Shown here: piece after piece, positions 24,781 to 35,722 of the stretch | How the letters are laid out: every line of letters starts with the position of its first letter | Position numbering within the stretch: position 1 is the first letter of the stretch | From: Triglochin maritima | Lineage: Eukaryota; Streptophyta; Magnoliopsida; Alismatales; Juncaginaceae | DNA length: 64,000 nt | Assembly (NCBI GenBank): GCA_963682175.1 | Contig: OY821772.1 | Location: forward strand, 55,760,925-55,824,924 | Reading direction: 5' to 3' | Translations under genes and position numbers: made by a program | Notes under the pieces: generated by a model | Seen by the model: the letters and a program-made list of their open reading frames with translations, nothing else | What the model was told of the DNA's origin: nothing | Database searches by the model: none

Positions 24781-25418
24781 CAAAATTATCATCCCACATT
24801 AATCAAAAATACACAATACATTACCAATTACCTCTAATAACAAATCTTTCACTAAAATAAAAAAAAAATTGGACCAATGGGGGGGGCAACACGTGCCCCC
24901 GCCCTAGTGCGCGCCAGGCGTCCGATCAGGAGGCCCGACGCACAATTGCACGCCCGGGTGGGCACCCCGGGCGCCTGACCCATTATTTCTACCGTCAATT
25001 AGGAGAGAGCCGCCCACTCTCTAGCTTCTCCAAGTGCTTATTCTGTAACTTTTATTCTATAGGCTTGATTCAACTTCTTTGGCGGAATAGCTTAATTAAC
25101 TAGAGGTTGTATTGTAGATTGTATTTACAACAAAAAAATGAATGATGTGAAATGAAGGTATTTTTTCAACATTAGAATTAGAGTTTGGGATGCTCAAGAA
25201 CTTTGTGTAACAAATGCTTATATTTGATTTCAAACAATACATTGGGTGATTTTTTGTTCCACTTGCTCTTTGGGTTTTCTTTGAAAAATCATAAATTCGT
25301 GTACGCAGAATAAACCAAGTTCATCGTGTTGGTTTGTGCGATTATTCTATTTATGAAGATCATTGTATTGTTGAAAATAGATAGACACATATTTCTTATA
25401 CAACACTCAAATTTGTTT
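24781..25418. other. Non-coding stretch with a GC-rich patch
   Basis: No gene was seen. A GC-rich patch at about 24880-24985 is full of CGCCCGGG, GCGCGCC and GGGCGCC strings and contrasts sharply with its AT-rich surroundings. It may be the end of the Harbinger element or of another transposon, but no matching opposite end was proven. Confidence 0.4.
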
Positions 25419-25801
25419 CTAATGGCTAATGTACCACCTAAGTTCTAAACTAATCACACACATCACACCAAATTTGGGTATACAACATCCAATTAACCTA
25501 CATGATGCTGCAGTAACCTCGACCACCATAGTATGTGTCGGGAACGTAACACGAACTAAAGTACTCGGGCAGACTTGTGAGATGACAAGGTGGCCACGCT
25601 GCTGAATATGGATGATACTCTTCGATTCCATTCTCCTCCTTTGTCTCCTTCTTCGCTCCTCCGCGTCGTCAATGCTAACGATATCAGCCCATCCGAGTTT
25701 CTTCCTCAAGGAGGTCGTTAGAGCGACCGAATCCACCCCTTCGCCCACCACGGCAATCAGATCGTCGTCTTCTCCTTCGACTGTGACTCCTGTCATACCT
25801 G

Positions 25802-26284
25802 AACAATGTAATTAACAACCACAGCTCCTATTATTATTAGACTACATATATACGATTTTGATTATGTCGTAACAATTAGTTAAAATTAAGGTGACCGTTT
25901 GACTAAGGCTAAATGTCATTGATTACGTGCAGAGGATGAATAAGAAAAAAAAATGTTGACATATAATTTTCTTGATATCCTATTTATACTTTTCATAAGA
26001 TATATGGTATAGTCGCCTTGTTTACCTATCATATACTATATATAACCACTCAAGGTTTACGAAAAATTGGATAATACTTTATCCTAAGCAAGCTATTGAC
26101 CCTCAAATTAATTAGAGCTAACATGGAGAGGAGAGGAGAGGAGACAGGCTACGAACACTAGCTCAAATTAATTAACTAGTTCAATTAGTAGTTTTCTAAT
26201 CTTAGATCAATCAATACAGTAGATAGAAATCCAAACATGAGCTAAACCTTAGGGATTTAACTAAAAAAAGAACATGGTTAAAAA
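25802..26284. other. HIPP intron sequence left of the MULE
   Basis: AT-rich intron sequence with a short AGGAG microsatellite at about 26124-26143. The 9-mer AACACTAGC at 26154-26162 is repeated exactly at the right end of the MULE (33892-33900). No coding segment is visible. Confidence 0.5.
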
Positions 26285-26589
26285 AAGGAAAAATTTTCAA
26301 AATAATTTTTTTTTTTTTTTAAATTCTCAAAATAAACCTCAAACAAAAGTATTTCTCAAACTAGACCCGCTGCCACCACATGGTGACACGTGGCGGCGGC
26401 GGGTTTTGTTTTTTTGTGCATAGATAAATCGGCATCACCAATGCCGAGTTCTCCCAGAGAGAACTCGGCACTGGTGATGCCGAGTTCTACTTGATTTTTT
26501 ATTGCCCAACACTTGACGTTTTCTGAGGTGATTCAAATAGAACTCGGCCGTTAGAGTGCCGAGTTCTATTTGAAAACTGTTCTCCTGGC
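26285..26589. repeat. Left terminal inverted repeat of the MULE
   Basis: Inverted copy of 33584-33886. It contains poly-T, the GACCCGCTGCCACCAC(A/G)TGGTGACACGTGG segment, and GAACTCGGC hairpin modules. The arms differ at only scattered positions. Confidence 0.88.
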
Positions 26590-27095
26590 AACTCAATTCG
26601 ACTGGAATTTGAAGTGTTGGGCAATAAAAAATCAAATCGAACTCGACATCACCAGTGCCGAGTTCTTCCAAAGAGAACTCGGCATCACCAGTGCCGAGTT
26701 CTCCCAGAGAGAACTCGGCACTGGTGATGCCGAGTTCTCCCAGAGAGAACTCGTCACTGGTGATGCCGAGTTATCTTTGGAAGAACTCGGCACTGGTGAT
26801 GCCGAGTTATACTTGATTTTTTATTGCCCAACACTTGACGTTTTCTGAGGTGATTCAAATAGAACTCGGCACTGGTGATGCCGAGTTCGATTTGATTTTT
26901 TATTGCCCAACACTTGACATTCCAGTCGAATTGAGTTGCCAGGAGAATAGTGATTCGGATAGAACTCGGCATTGGGGATGCCGAGTTCTATTTGGTCCTG
27001 TTCTCCTGGCACTCAAATCTTGTGTGAAAATGGGTGACGGCCAGGTGGCCCATGTCTACAATAGAACTCGGCATTCTAGATGCCGAGTTTCATAG
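26427..27095. repeat. Array of GAACTCGGC/GCCGAGTTC hairpin modules
   Basis: At least ten modules, each two inverted 9-mers GAACTCGGC and GCCGAGTTC (or one-base variants) separated by about 8-11 bases, commonly ACTGGTGAT or ATCACCAGT. Spacers between modules include TTGATTTTTTATTGCCCAACACTTGAC. Each module can fold as a short perfect hairpin, and neighbouring modules can pair over longer distances. Confidence 0.88.
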
Positions 27096-27327
27096 GCAGA
27101 AGTCCAATTCAATAGGCTTAAGTAGGCAAATTTGCGGTCCTAAAAAATACATTACATTCATTCGTCTTACAATTATCGTCTTACAATTGATCAACTCTTA
27201 AAAAGGATTTAAGTCGTACATTCATTCAAGTCATAACAAAATACATTACAAATACATTACAAGTCTTACAATTAATCAACTCTTACATTCATTCGTCTCA
27301 CTAAATAGTTACATACAAAATATTTTG

Positions 27328-30084
27328 CTATATAGGTTCCTTGCATCGCTTTCGGTTATGCCCTATACCGCCGCATCTCCCACACCTTACCTTTCTTCCA
27401 GAGTGTTCGTCCATCTCGTTTCGGATTCGTGTTGATTTAGGCCGACCGGGAGGTCTTTTGGTTTGGGGAGGCTTCATTGTGATGGTGCCTCGATCTGGCC
27501 AATACCTCACATCAGGAATTGGGATAAATATCGGTTTGTACGCCTCCTTGTACATTTGAACCTCATAATACGGGGATACCAAATGTGAAGTGTTGACATT
27601 TGCATGTCTGCCACTGCAAACTGCTAGTACATGTGAACATGGGACGTGCATTGCAATTATGTATCCACAAGTGCAAGTAATAACTCCTTCTTCAAATTTC
27701 ACGAGGTATTTTTTCTGGTCATTGGCTTCAACCTGGTACATCAGCTGGTGGTACCGAGTTACTGTATGTGTTCTGGCCAGATTGCTGTTTGCCATCACCA
27801 CGGTGTGGACTGTCGGTACATATGTTTCATTCCACGACTCGGCGACGTCCCTTCTTTTAACAAAGAATTTGTTCAAGCGGAGAAAGGTCATCAAAATCAT
27901 GGTTGTAATTGGCATACCGCGTGCCCCTCGTAAGACATTGTTGAAGCTTTCTGACATGTTAGTTGTCATACATCCGAAACGTCGACCCCCGTCGTGACAA
28001 CAAGTCCATCTTTCCAAAGGACCTTGATGTTGAATCCACTCGTATATCGGCTTATGTTCCTCTGCAATAGCCTTCATTAACTCTTCAAATTTCATAAATG
28101 AATGAGTTTTACCCGCTTCATAAAACTTGATTTGTCCCAATCTTTCCTTGCAATTTCGATGTTTAGCAAGATTTGCTTTCATGTGTCGAAGACAGAATCG
28201 ATGTACATGGCCCTCCGAAGGTGGAAATGCGGCTCGCACACAAGCATTTATTCCCGAAAATCTGTCGGTGATAATACACAAATCGGGTCGCCTTGTAACT
28301 CTACTTGCCAGCAAATGAAGGAACCACGTCCACGACTCTGTATTCTCGCTCTCTACAACAGCAAATGCCAAAGGAAAAATTCCGTTGTTTGCATCTGTGC
28401 CCACAGCAATTAGCAATAAACCTCTATATTTGCTATAGAGGTGCGTTCCATCCACACTGACAACGGGTCTACAATAATGAAACCCACTAATTGAAGGCCC
28501 GAACGCCCAAAATACACGCTTAAACATCTCCTCGTCTGAATTTATCTGGACAGACTCTATTTCGACAACAGATCCTTCATTATTCTGACAGAGAACTGTG
28601 ACGAACCTTCGCAAATCTTTAAAACTGTCTTCTTCGGCACCATATATTCGGTTCAACGCTTTTTGCCTAGCATGCCATGCTTTAGCGTAACCGATTTCAA
28701 GTGAGTATTTGGTCTTCACCCTTTCCATTATTTCAGCAGGAGTAATTGTGAACTTAGTTCTAACAGATGGCATTATCAAGTCGCATACAAAATTAGCACT
28801 GCATTGTTTGTTGTCGTTTAACAATATCGGATTGGAACAAGTGTGCTCGGCGTCGTATGTTTTAACTTGAAAATATCTGCAGCCTTTTGGAACAGACGCA
28901 TGTAGACGCCATTTGCAGTTATCTTCATCACGACGAATACAATGAACAGTATACCGTTTCGTTGAAGAAACCACAACTGAATACTGAACAAACTTTTTAA
29001 TGTGCCACGATTGCAGAGCATGAACCAAATCATCTTTGGTTGGGAAAATTCGTTTATCCCAGAAAGAACGACCATCTTGCGTATGTCAATCACTCTGTTC
29101 AAAATTGTTCGCAGCATCGAAGAATGAGTGTTCAATTACCGAATTCTCTATCCAGTTGTCGTCCTCGAAGATATCGGGAAGTTCATTAAGAGTTGGAATC
29201 ATATCGTTGTTAGCAACTGCATCATCAACAACGTCGTCGTCTTCACGGTTTATGGATTGACCCATCGCATATATGACATCCTGCGTCTCCGGAACGACTT
29301 CATTAGCAGAAACACCTTCAGGTTCATCTTCTACAGCGAAAGGTGTGCTGTAATCCCCTAATTCCTCAGTGTCATCGTCTTCAACGCTATGCATCTGTTC
29401 CCGGCCTTCTGGTCGACTAAAATGAATTGGTTCAACAGGTGACAAACCAAGCCCAAGGTAAGGATATGAGGTAGATGGTCCAGCCCCTCCAGCAAACTCA
29501 TCATGACTGTAATGTGAAGGTTCAAATTGCGACAGACCAGGATAAGGATTTGCACTGCTAGAAGGAATGTCACACACATTTTCTGACCATTCGTTGCCTG
29601 TTTGGAAGTTATGCGATTGGAAAAATGGAATTTGCTGGTATGCTGGAACTTCGGCTGTAGGATTTAGACTTATATTCAAATCTATTCCACAGTCCCAACC
29701 GGTCGACCTTACTGTACCATACTCCGGCGAATGAGTGTTCGTTGTCAGCGTAGGGTCGGGCACTTTAGGTTCAGCTTCCACATACACTCCAACCACAGAC
29801 ATCCGTTTAAACAAACGCATCAATCCATAAACCGACCTATCATTGGTTAATGGAACGTAAGTCCAATCATTGTTTAATGGCAATTTCGCCGTCAACTTGA
29901 CATCAAACATACTGTGTGGATAACAACATTCAGATCTTATAACATCCATTAAATCCTCATATTTGATGTTCAACGGAACAACTACCAATTTGCGGTCAGA
30001 TCCTGTGTATTCTGCCACATCTCCGTCACATTCTAATTTCCCGTTATACATAACCAACAAAGATCCTTCATCATCTTTATCCAT
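27328..30084 (-). CDS. MuDR-type Mutator-like transposase with one in-frame TGA
   Basis: One frame runs from ATG 30084 to the stop at 27328, 918 codons, broken only by TGA at 29086-29088 (codon 333). Residues 1 to about 330 form an acidic N-terminal region; about 340-410 is a MuDR-like domain with Cys/His residues (VHCIRRDEDNCKW, EHTC). The MULE catalytic domain has Asp in VSVDGTHLY (about 545), Asp in IITDRFSGI (about 607) and a candidate Glu in MSESFNN (about 712). A SWIM zinc finger CTC-X9-CSH lies at 804-818, an AT-hook-like PPGRPK at about 880, and a CCHC knuckle at 901-914. An intron in the leader is likely (donor at 30190, acceptor at 30087). It would cut and join the element ends in the nucleus. 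The single stop could be readthrough, an allele or simple decay. Confidence 0.9.
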
Positions 30085-30174
30085 ACCTAACATATATTAA
30101 ATAAATTTGAAAATGTGTTCAAGTGAGATGATTGTTCTTCACAACTAAATACTTAAAAAGTTGAAAATTCTGAA

Positions 30175-30760
30175 ATGTTTTAGAAGTTACCTCAATCGAC
30201 TGTAGTAGCAAACCACTGTGAACGTCGAGCAATCTCTCCAATAAAATGTTTAAGATGACTACCGTAGACCTATAATCAACAAAACTAAATTCAAGTTACG
30301 ATCAAACAATAAATAAAACGTTTTCACTAAAAACCAAAAATCGAATTCGAGTTTCCACCAAAACGGATTTCTAAACCAACAAAAACACTACAATCATACA
30401 TAAAACAACAATGTATATCATCCTAATACATAAAAAAGGCAATAAAACGGTGGAAATCGAAAAAAAATCGAAACCCTAACCTGAAAAACTCGGAAACCCG
30501 GCTTGAGGGAGAGGGGGGGCGTCTGGCTGCTTATATAGACCTCCAGAACTCGGCGTTGGCAACGCCGAGTTATCTTTTTTTAAGTGAACTCGGCGTTACC
30601 AACACCGAATTATTACTTTAGAACTCGGCCTCCTAGAGGCCGAGTTCTATTTCGTTGATTTACTGGCCTCCTAGAGGCACTGGTGATGCCGTGTTCACAA
30701 CAATAGAACTCGGCATCCATGATGCCGAGTTCGTTTGTAGAGTTCATTGATTTAAGAACT
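30175..30760 (-). promoter_or_regulatory. Transposase promoter and leader, copy of the PMD promoter
   Basis: On the minus strand a TATA box TATATAAG lies at 30530-30537, followed by a leader reaching the splice donor at 30190. Upstream of the TATA, at about 30547-30740, stand four to five GAACTCGGC hairpin modules. From about 30240 to 30540 the sequence is nearly the same as 33140-33433 upstream of the PMD gene, including the AAAACTCGGAAAC-CGGC block and GGCTGCTTATATAG. The two promoters are therefore duplicates. Confidence 0.8.
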
Positions 30761-30960
30761 CGACTTTTTTTTTCATTTCCTGTTTCACAACAAAGACAAT
30801 TCAACCACGACACAAATCAACGAAAACACAATTCAAACACGACACACAAACAAGTACGATAAAACACAATACAACTACGAATGGAATATGAAGTTCAACA
30901 TTTTAACATACATCCAAAAGTATCATATAAAAACAACCAAATAAGTTCACAATTAATTCT

Positions 30961-32819
30961 CTATCCTAAGTGACCTCTCAATCTCTTCTTCCTTTTAGGA
31001 CGTGCTTGAGCACGTCCTCTCCCCCTGCCGCGTCCCCCTCCTCGTGTTGCATTCTCAGTATCCTGAGTCAGACCGCCAACGTCTTCTTGAGAGTGTGAAT
31101 CATCTTCAACGACGCGATCCTGACTCAAATGTAATGCTGGTTCTTCAGCACCAAAACACATAAGCCAAGCCTTCATTTTTTCTTTCAATTTTCCTACCAT
31201 CGAAGAACCTGTCTTGTGATCTTTGATCACCTCGTGAATTTGATGGAGTTCTTCGTGGAACTCATAAACTCCGTGCACCTACAGATAATTAAAATTTAAT
31301 GAAACACTAAACAATTTTTAAAAGTGGTAATTGTTTAAATAAATGTTTAAATCTTACCATCTCTCGCTCTCTACCCGCTCGAGGTCTGTATAAGGTATTA
31401 TTCGGAGCCAATGGGTGATGAACTATCCAACGCACGGTGATGCTCCAGTACCATTCCATATACAGATGTGTGCTCTCTTCAGGAGTGACACCTAGGAGTG
31501 GTCGCTCAAACTGTAGATGATCTCTTCTGTGCGACCAATGCTGAATGAATTGGTGATTTTCCGCCAACCAATTCACATCCGACCTTCCCTGAGCCGATTT
31601 CACTACATGTCTCTCCATCGGCTCTGGAATGTGCTGCTGTAGACCGAACTGTCTCATCACTCGGTCTGGACAATGCATAACCACCTCACCAAAATTTATA
31701 AGCCAAGTACGGCTCGTCCAGATCTCTGAACCTTCCGTACATAATGGTGGTAACTGACTAAGATCCAAATTTACATAAGGCTCCCAGATCACTTGATCGA
31801 ATTCCTGCACGTCCAGCTCATTCCGATAAAAATCAAGTGTCGTCGTCTTCGCACTACCCTTGAATGTTCTTGGTCGTCTCCAACGGGATCCTAATGGTGC
31901 CCTCTCGTCCTCCGGGTATACTAATGGTCTGTTCTTCAAAGGTCTCCCAATGTGTAAATGTTCCCAGCACCACAACTGCAGGAACGTAAGAAAACCACAC
32001 AAATGTTTCGTCGGAATCAGTGAGGCTTCGTCTAACATGTGATATAAGTGGGCCAGAGCCGCACTACCCCAACTGTACTCCGATGCGACTGCCAAATCTC
32101 CAAGCAAAGACAGATACTTCAAGTGAACCATCGTCCCACTCTTATCTGCCAAAATACTACATCCCAACTGGAACAGAATGAAGGCTCTGGTGTGTCGTGT
32201 AACCGTCTCCTCGTCAGCATCAAAAGGCAACTGCTGAAACCGAGCTTGCAACCAAGCCAGAGTTACGGAACCCTTACGACCCAAGTCATCGGGGACCTGA
32301 CCCAATAAATCCATGCAGACCTCTGACCAAATGTACTCCTGAGACTCACACACCGGCAAACCATCTACGCGCAAGCCGGTAATCATCGAGATGTCACGCA
32401 AGGTGCACGTCATCTCACCATGTCGCAGGTGAAATGAATGAGTCTCCGGTCTCCAACGCTCGACCATCGCCCCCAGCAAGGTATGATCCAACTGAACTCG
32501 GCCCAACCAAGTGACTGTGTCAAACCCTGCCATATCTAGCAGAAACAGCATCCTCTCATCAGTGATCTGCCATTCGTTGAGCTTCGATCCATGCTCAACG
32601 CATTTTACACCATCAACATCCTTCTGCATAAATTTAGAGAAATGTAAGAATATTGAAACTCACGTGCAAATATTTAACTTGAAAACGTAAAATACTTACA
32701 AAATCTTTGAACAAGTCAGACTTGTGGTTGGCCTGCAAAACCAACACTGATCTGTCTACCGGACCCTGTGAAGCGTAGCTACCTCTAACTGAACCAGTAC
32801 TAGAACCACCAAACTCCAT
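30961..32819 (-). CDS. Plant mobile domain (PMD) protein, MAIN-like, carried by the MULE
   Basis: Three exons, 32700-32819, 31358-32623 and 30961-31278, join in frame to 567 residues with no lesion. After a short N terminus, the PMD spans about residues 50-420, with the signature around LDHTLLGAMVERWRPETHSFHL and GEMTCTLRDISMITGL. PMD proteins are often labelled serine/threonine phosphatase 7 long form homolog but lack the phosphatase part, as here. The tail is acidic and then GRGRGRGRAQARPKRKKRLR, a basic stretch that could bind nucleic acid or direct nuclear import. Known PMD proteins MAIN and MAIL1 act in silencing and genome stability, and PMDs occur in Mutator-like and Ty3 elements. The role of a transposon-borne PMD is not known. 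It lies upstream of the transposase on the same strand, with its own promoter. Confidence 0.9.
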
Positions 32820-33099
32820 CTGTACCGGCTGTAAACGTCGAACAATCTCTCCAATAAAATCAACTACAATAAACAACGTTAAGAATCATGTCAGAATGTT
32901 TTTAAAAATTTTGACAGAACCTCTCCTATATTTTTCAAATTGGTAAATTTAAACCTGCACGGTAGAATAAACTAACAATACTACAAACTTCAATTCTAAC
33001 ATACATTCAAACTCACATACATTTAAACTCAAATAAATCACTTTTAAGTTAACATTCATTCAAATTAACATACATTCAAACATAAATAACAACAAAAAA

Positions 33100-33530
33100 T
33101 CTAATTTTAATCACAATAATCATACTTCAATTCAACTATTTTTAAGATGACTACCGTAGACCTATAATCAACAATACTAACTTCAATAATCAACTATCAA
33201 ACAAGAAATAAAACGTTTTGCCTAAAAACCCAAAATCGAATTCGAGTTTTCACCAAAACGGGTTCCTAAACCAACAAAAACACTACAATCATACATAAAT
33301 CAACAATGTATATCATCCTAATACATAAAAAAGGCAATAAAACGGTGGAAATCGAAAAAAAATCGAAACCCTAACCTGAAAAACTCGGAAACTCGGCGGA
33401 TGGGGGAGATGGGGGCGTCGGGCTGCTTATATAGCCCGACGGAACTCGGCGTTTGTAACGCCGAGTTCACTTTTTTTTAAGTGAACTCGGCGTTACAACC
33501 TTTAGAACTCGGCATCCTAGATGCCGAGTT
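33100..33530 (-). promoter_or_regulatory. PMD gene promoter and leader with hairpin modules
   Basis: TATATAAG lies at 33426-33433 (minus strand). Two to three GAACTCGGC modules stand immediately upstream at about 33441-33530, abutting the right inverted repeat. The leader resembles that of the transposase gene but has about 260 extra bases (about 32871-33140) before the shared ATTTTATTGGAGAGATTG block. Confidence 0.75.
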
Positions 33531-33583
33531 GTATTTCAGTAACTGTTCTCCTGGGCGTCAATCGTCTCATGCACGATCTGAGC

Positions 33584-33886
33584 GCCAGGAGAACAGTTTT
33601 CAAATAGAACTCGGCACTCTAACGGCCGAGTTCTATTTGAATCACCTCAGAAAACGTCAAGTGTTGGGCAATAAAAAATCAAGTAGAACTCGACATCACC
33701 AGTGCCGAGTTCTCTTTGGGAGAACTCGGCACTGGTGATGCCGAGTTCTCTAAGCACAAAAAAACAAAACCCGCCGCCGCCACGTGTCACCACGTGGTGG
33801 CAGCGGGTCTAGTTTGAGAAATACTTTTGTTTGAGGTTTATTTTGAGAATTTTTTTTTAAAAATTCCATTTTGAAAAATTTTCCTT
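33584..33886. repeat. Right terminal inverted repeat of the MULE
   Basis: Inverted copy of 26285-26589. It holds three hairpin modules, one with CACTCTAACGG as the spacer, and the GCCGCCGCCACGTGTCACCACGTGG segment. The edge is near TTTTCCTTAAAAA. Confidence 0.88.
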
Positions 33887-34253
33887 AAAAAAACACTAGC
33901 ACATGCTCTGGAGTCTGGACAACGTCTATTTAATCCGACAGAACTTCAAGAAACATAATGGTGTTGGTTCACTGGTCAAGGTAACGGTTACATAGTCTTG
34001 GGATGCTGGTCAAATCTGAGTCGTAAATAAAAAAGGCACGTTGGTGCTGACCTCGGAATCCGACCACGACTTTTAATGCCTTGGAAGTTGGAGCGTTTCT
34101 TGGCGTTCACCATTTGAACTTTGATCACCACCTTTTTCTGTAATTTACATTAATCGCAACAAGAGGAACTCTAATTTTAACAACACTTTTATATATATAA
34201 TGGCTCATACAATAAAAAAGAGATGGCCTGAACAACTAATATGTTACCTTCAT

Positions 34254-35722
34254 CTTCTAGTTCTAGAAATATGGCTAGATGAGTGAAGTTGGTTAATTGG
34301 TTTGATAGTTGGAAGAGAGTGAGAGGATTGAGGAATGATTTGGTTGTTTATGCTTAGAGATCTAGAGTTAAGAGGTCGGTATCTATAGAAGTGTAGTTCA
34401 CTATGCAGTGTAAAAAGGCGCTAACTACATAAGTAATTAAGGTTAGGATGTTGAAAATGATCATACAAGGTTTATATATATATAACCGTGTGGATCGAAG
34501 TTTTGAGGACTTGAGGCTTACGTGTATGCTACAGTCCACGCGTGTTTTAGGTCGGGCTGATATGGATGATAAATGTAGGTTTTGCATGTTCATCTCTGGT
34601 CGAATCTAAAATCCCCTGTTTTCTTATTAGGATTATCAACTGAAAAATAAGGTGCCGATTTGACTTTTTTTGCAATTCATTTTTTTTCTTTCAAAAATTG
34701 TGATATGTTTATAACAAGAATATAATATGAAGTTGACTCATAGTAAGGGGGCAAAAACTATGATTTGAGTTTTTTTATAGAAAAGTTTTTTAAGTTTTAA
34801 TTTGAACTCCTTTTCAAATATAACTTTTGAAAAGTTTTCGTTGAATGATTTTTTGCAAATGATTCAGCTGCTGGTCTTAACTAGTAAGTTTAACAGATCT
34901 GTGACACACTGACACTACAAACGAGTAACCGATATCAGCGAGTTATTTATTTTATTATTTTTGTAGACGGCAATGCTAGAGGTAGAACCGAAGTAGTAGA
35001 GACCTACACTGTTCCGAACATCATTAGAAGACAAATTGGTCAAATTAAAATACATGTTTACCTCTCAGACCCCAGAAGACTTCAACCACCAACATTACTA
35101 CAATTATAATTACTAAAAAAACATTACTACAATTATAATACTAATAATACCCACCCCAATTACACTCCTACTTTCGGATTTTCCCAATGACTTGACATCT
35201 CAACATCCAAAATATGATAATTCAAACGCAACTGCCGAAACCATTAGAGAAGAGATTCATGGAAAACTTTGTTTTCAAGTTGGGCAAAAGGCGTTGCCAA
35301 AGGCACAATTGAAAATCCTAAATGATATCAAAAATTTCAAGATCGCTAACAAATATCACTCTTGCTGAAATTTTACAAACCTGATAGATGTCCTAGTTGA
35401 TGATATGGATCACATGACTTTACACATTCTACTTGGCTACAATAGTATCTGCAGATACCACCTAAGTCTGTCAAAATCTAGAGCGAACGTTCAGCTCACA
35501 ATAACTCTGTGCTACGACACAAGACCTAAAACATGAAGATAAGAAACCGTTTTTCCTTCTTATGGGAAACATATTTGCAAAGGTACTACAGAACTGCACT
35601 CTTAAGGGGGGGAAAATATATTTGCAGAGGTACTACAGAACTACACCGGGGGAAACCACTTTAACATGACCTGAAGAAGAATTATGTCCTTGGGTGCAAG
35701 GTTCAGTGTTGCTAAGTGATAA
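34254..35722. other. Intergenic stretch between the HIPP and TRF-like genes
   Basis: The left part should be the HIPP promoter (TATATATA run at about 34472-34484). A short tandem duplication (TATTTGCAAAGGTACTACAG-type) occurs at about 35572-35645. No further gene or transposon was recognised. Confidence 0.4.

Larger units (their letters stand above)
26285..33886 (-). mobile_element. Mutator-like element with transposase and PMD genes, about 7.6 kb
   Basis: Long terminal inverted repeats (26285-26589 and 33584-33886) match over about 300 bp, from an AAGGAAAA-TTTTCAAAAT edge through CTCAAAATAAACCTCAAACAAAAGTATTTCTCAAACTAGACCCGC to ACTGTTCTCCTGGC. Long inverted ends and a MuDR-type transposase identify a Mutator-like element. 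It carries two genes on the minus strand, a transposase (27328-30084) and a plant mobile domain gene (30961-32819), each with its own promoter. Hairpin modules GAACTCGGC...GCCGAGTTC fill both ends. A nested inverted repeat of about 90 bp lies at 26580-26670 and 26860-26950. The element sits inside a HIPP intron. The target duplication is not certain (see findings). Confidence 0.88.
25419..34253 (-). pseudogene. Heavy-metal-associated isoprenylated plant protein (HIPP), broken and split by a MULE
   Basis: Minus-strand exons are 34248-34253 (ATG AAG), 34052-34137 and one from 25798 down to about 25500. Exon 2 encodes KKVVIKVQM and, in a shifted frame, ALKVVVGFRG; exon 3 begins GMTGVTVEGEDDDL and GEGVDSVALTTSLRKK. 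This is the HMA fold of HIPPs, here without the CxxC metal ligands. In another frame exon 3 ends YYGGRGYCSIM-stop, a CaaX isoprenylation box (CSIM). Two lesions break the frame: about seven extra bases in exon 2 near 34082-34095 (CTCCAACTTCCAA), and a single missing G in exon 3 just after the DDAEE codons. The 8.25 kb second intron contains the complete MULE described below. A TATATATA run at about 34472-34484 could be the promoter. Such proteins usually act in metal or stress responses at membranes; this copy is probably dead. Confidence 0.8.

Noticed and set aside
24880..24985. GC-rich patch as a Harbinger terminal inverted repeat
   Set aside because: Only weak similarity to a CGGGCGTC string near 22855 was seen; no clear inverted pair or 3-bp TAA/TTA duplication could be shown.
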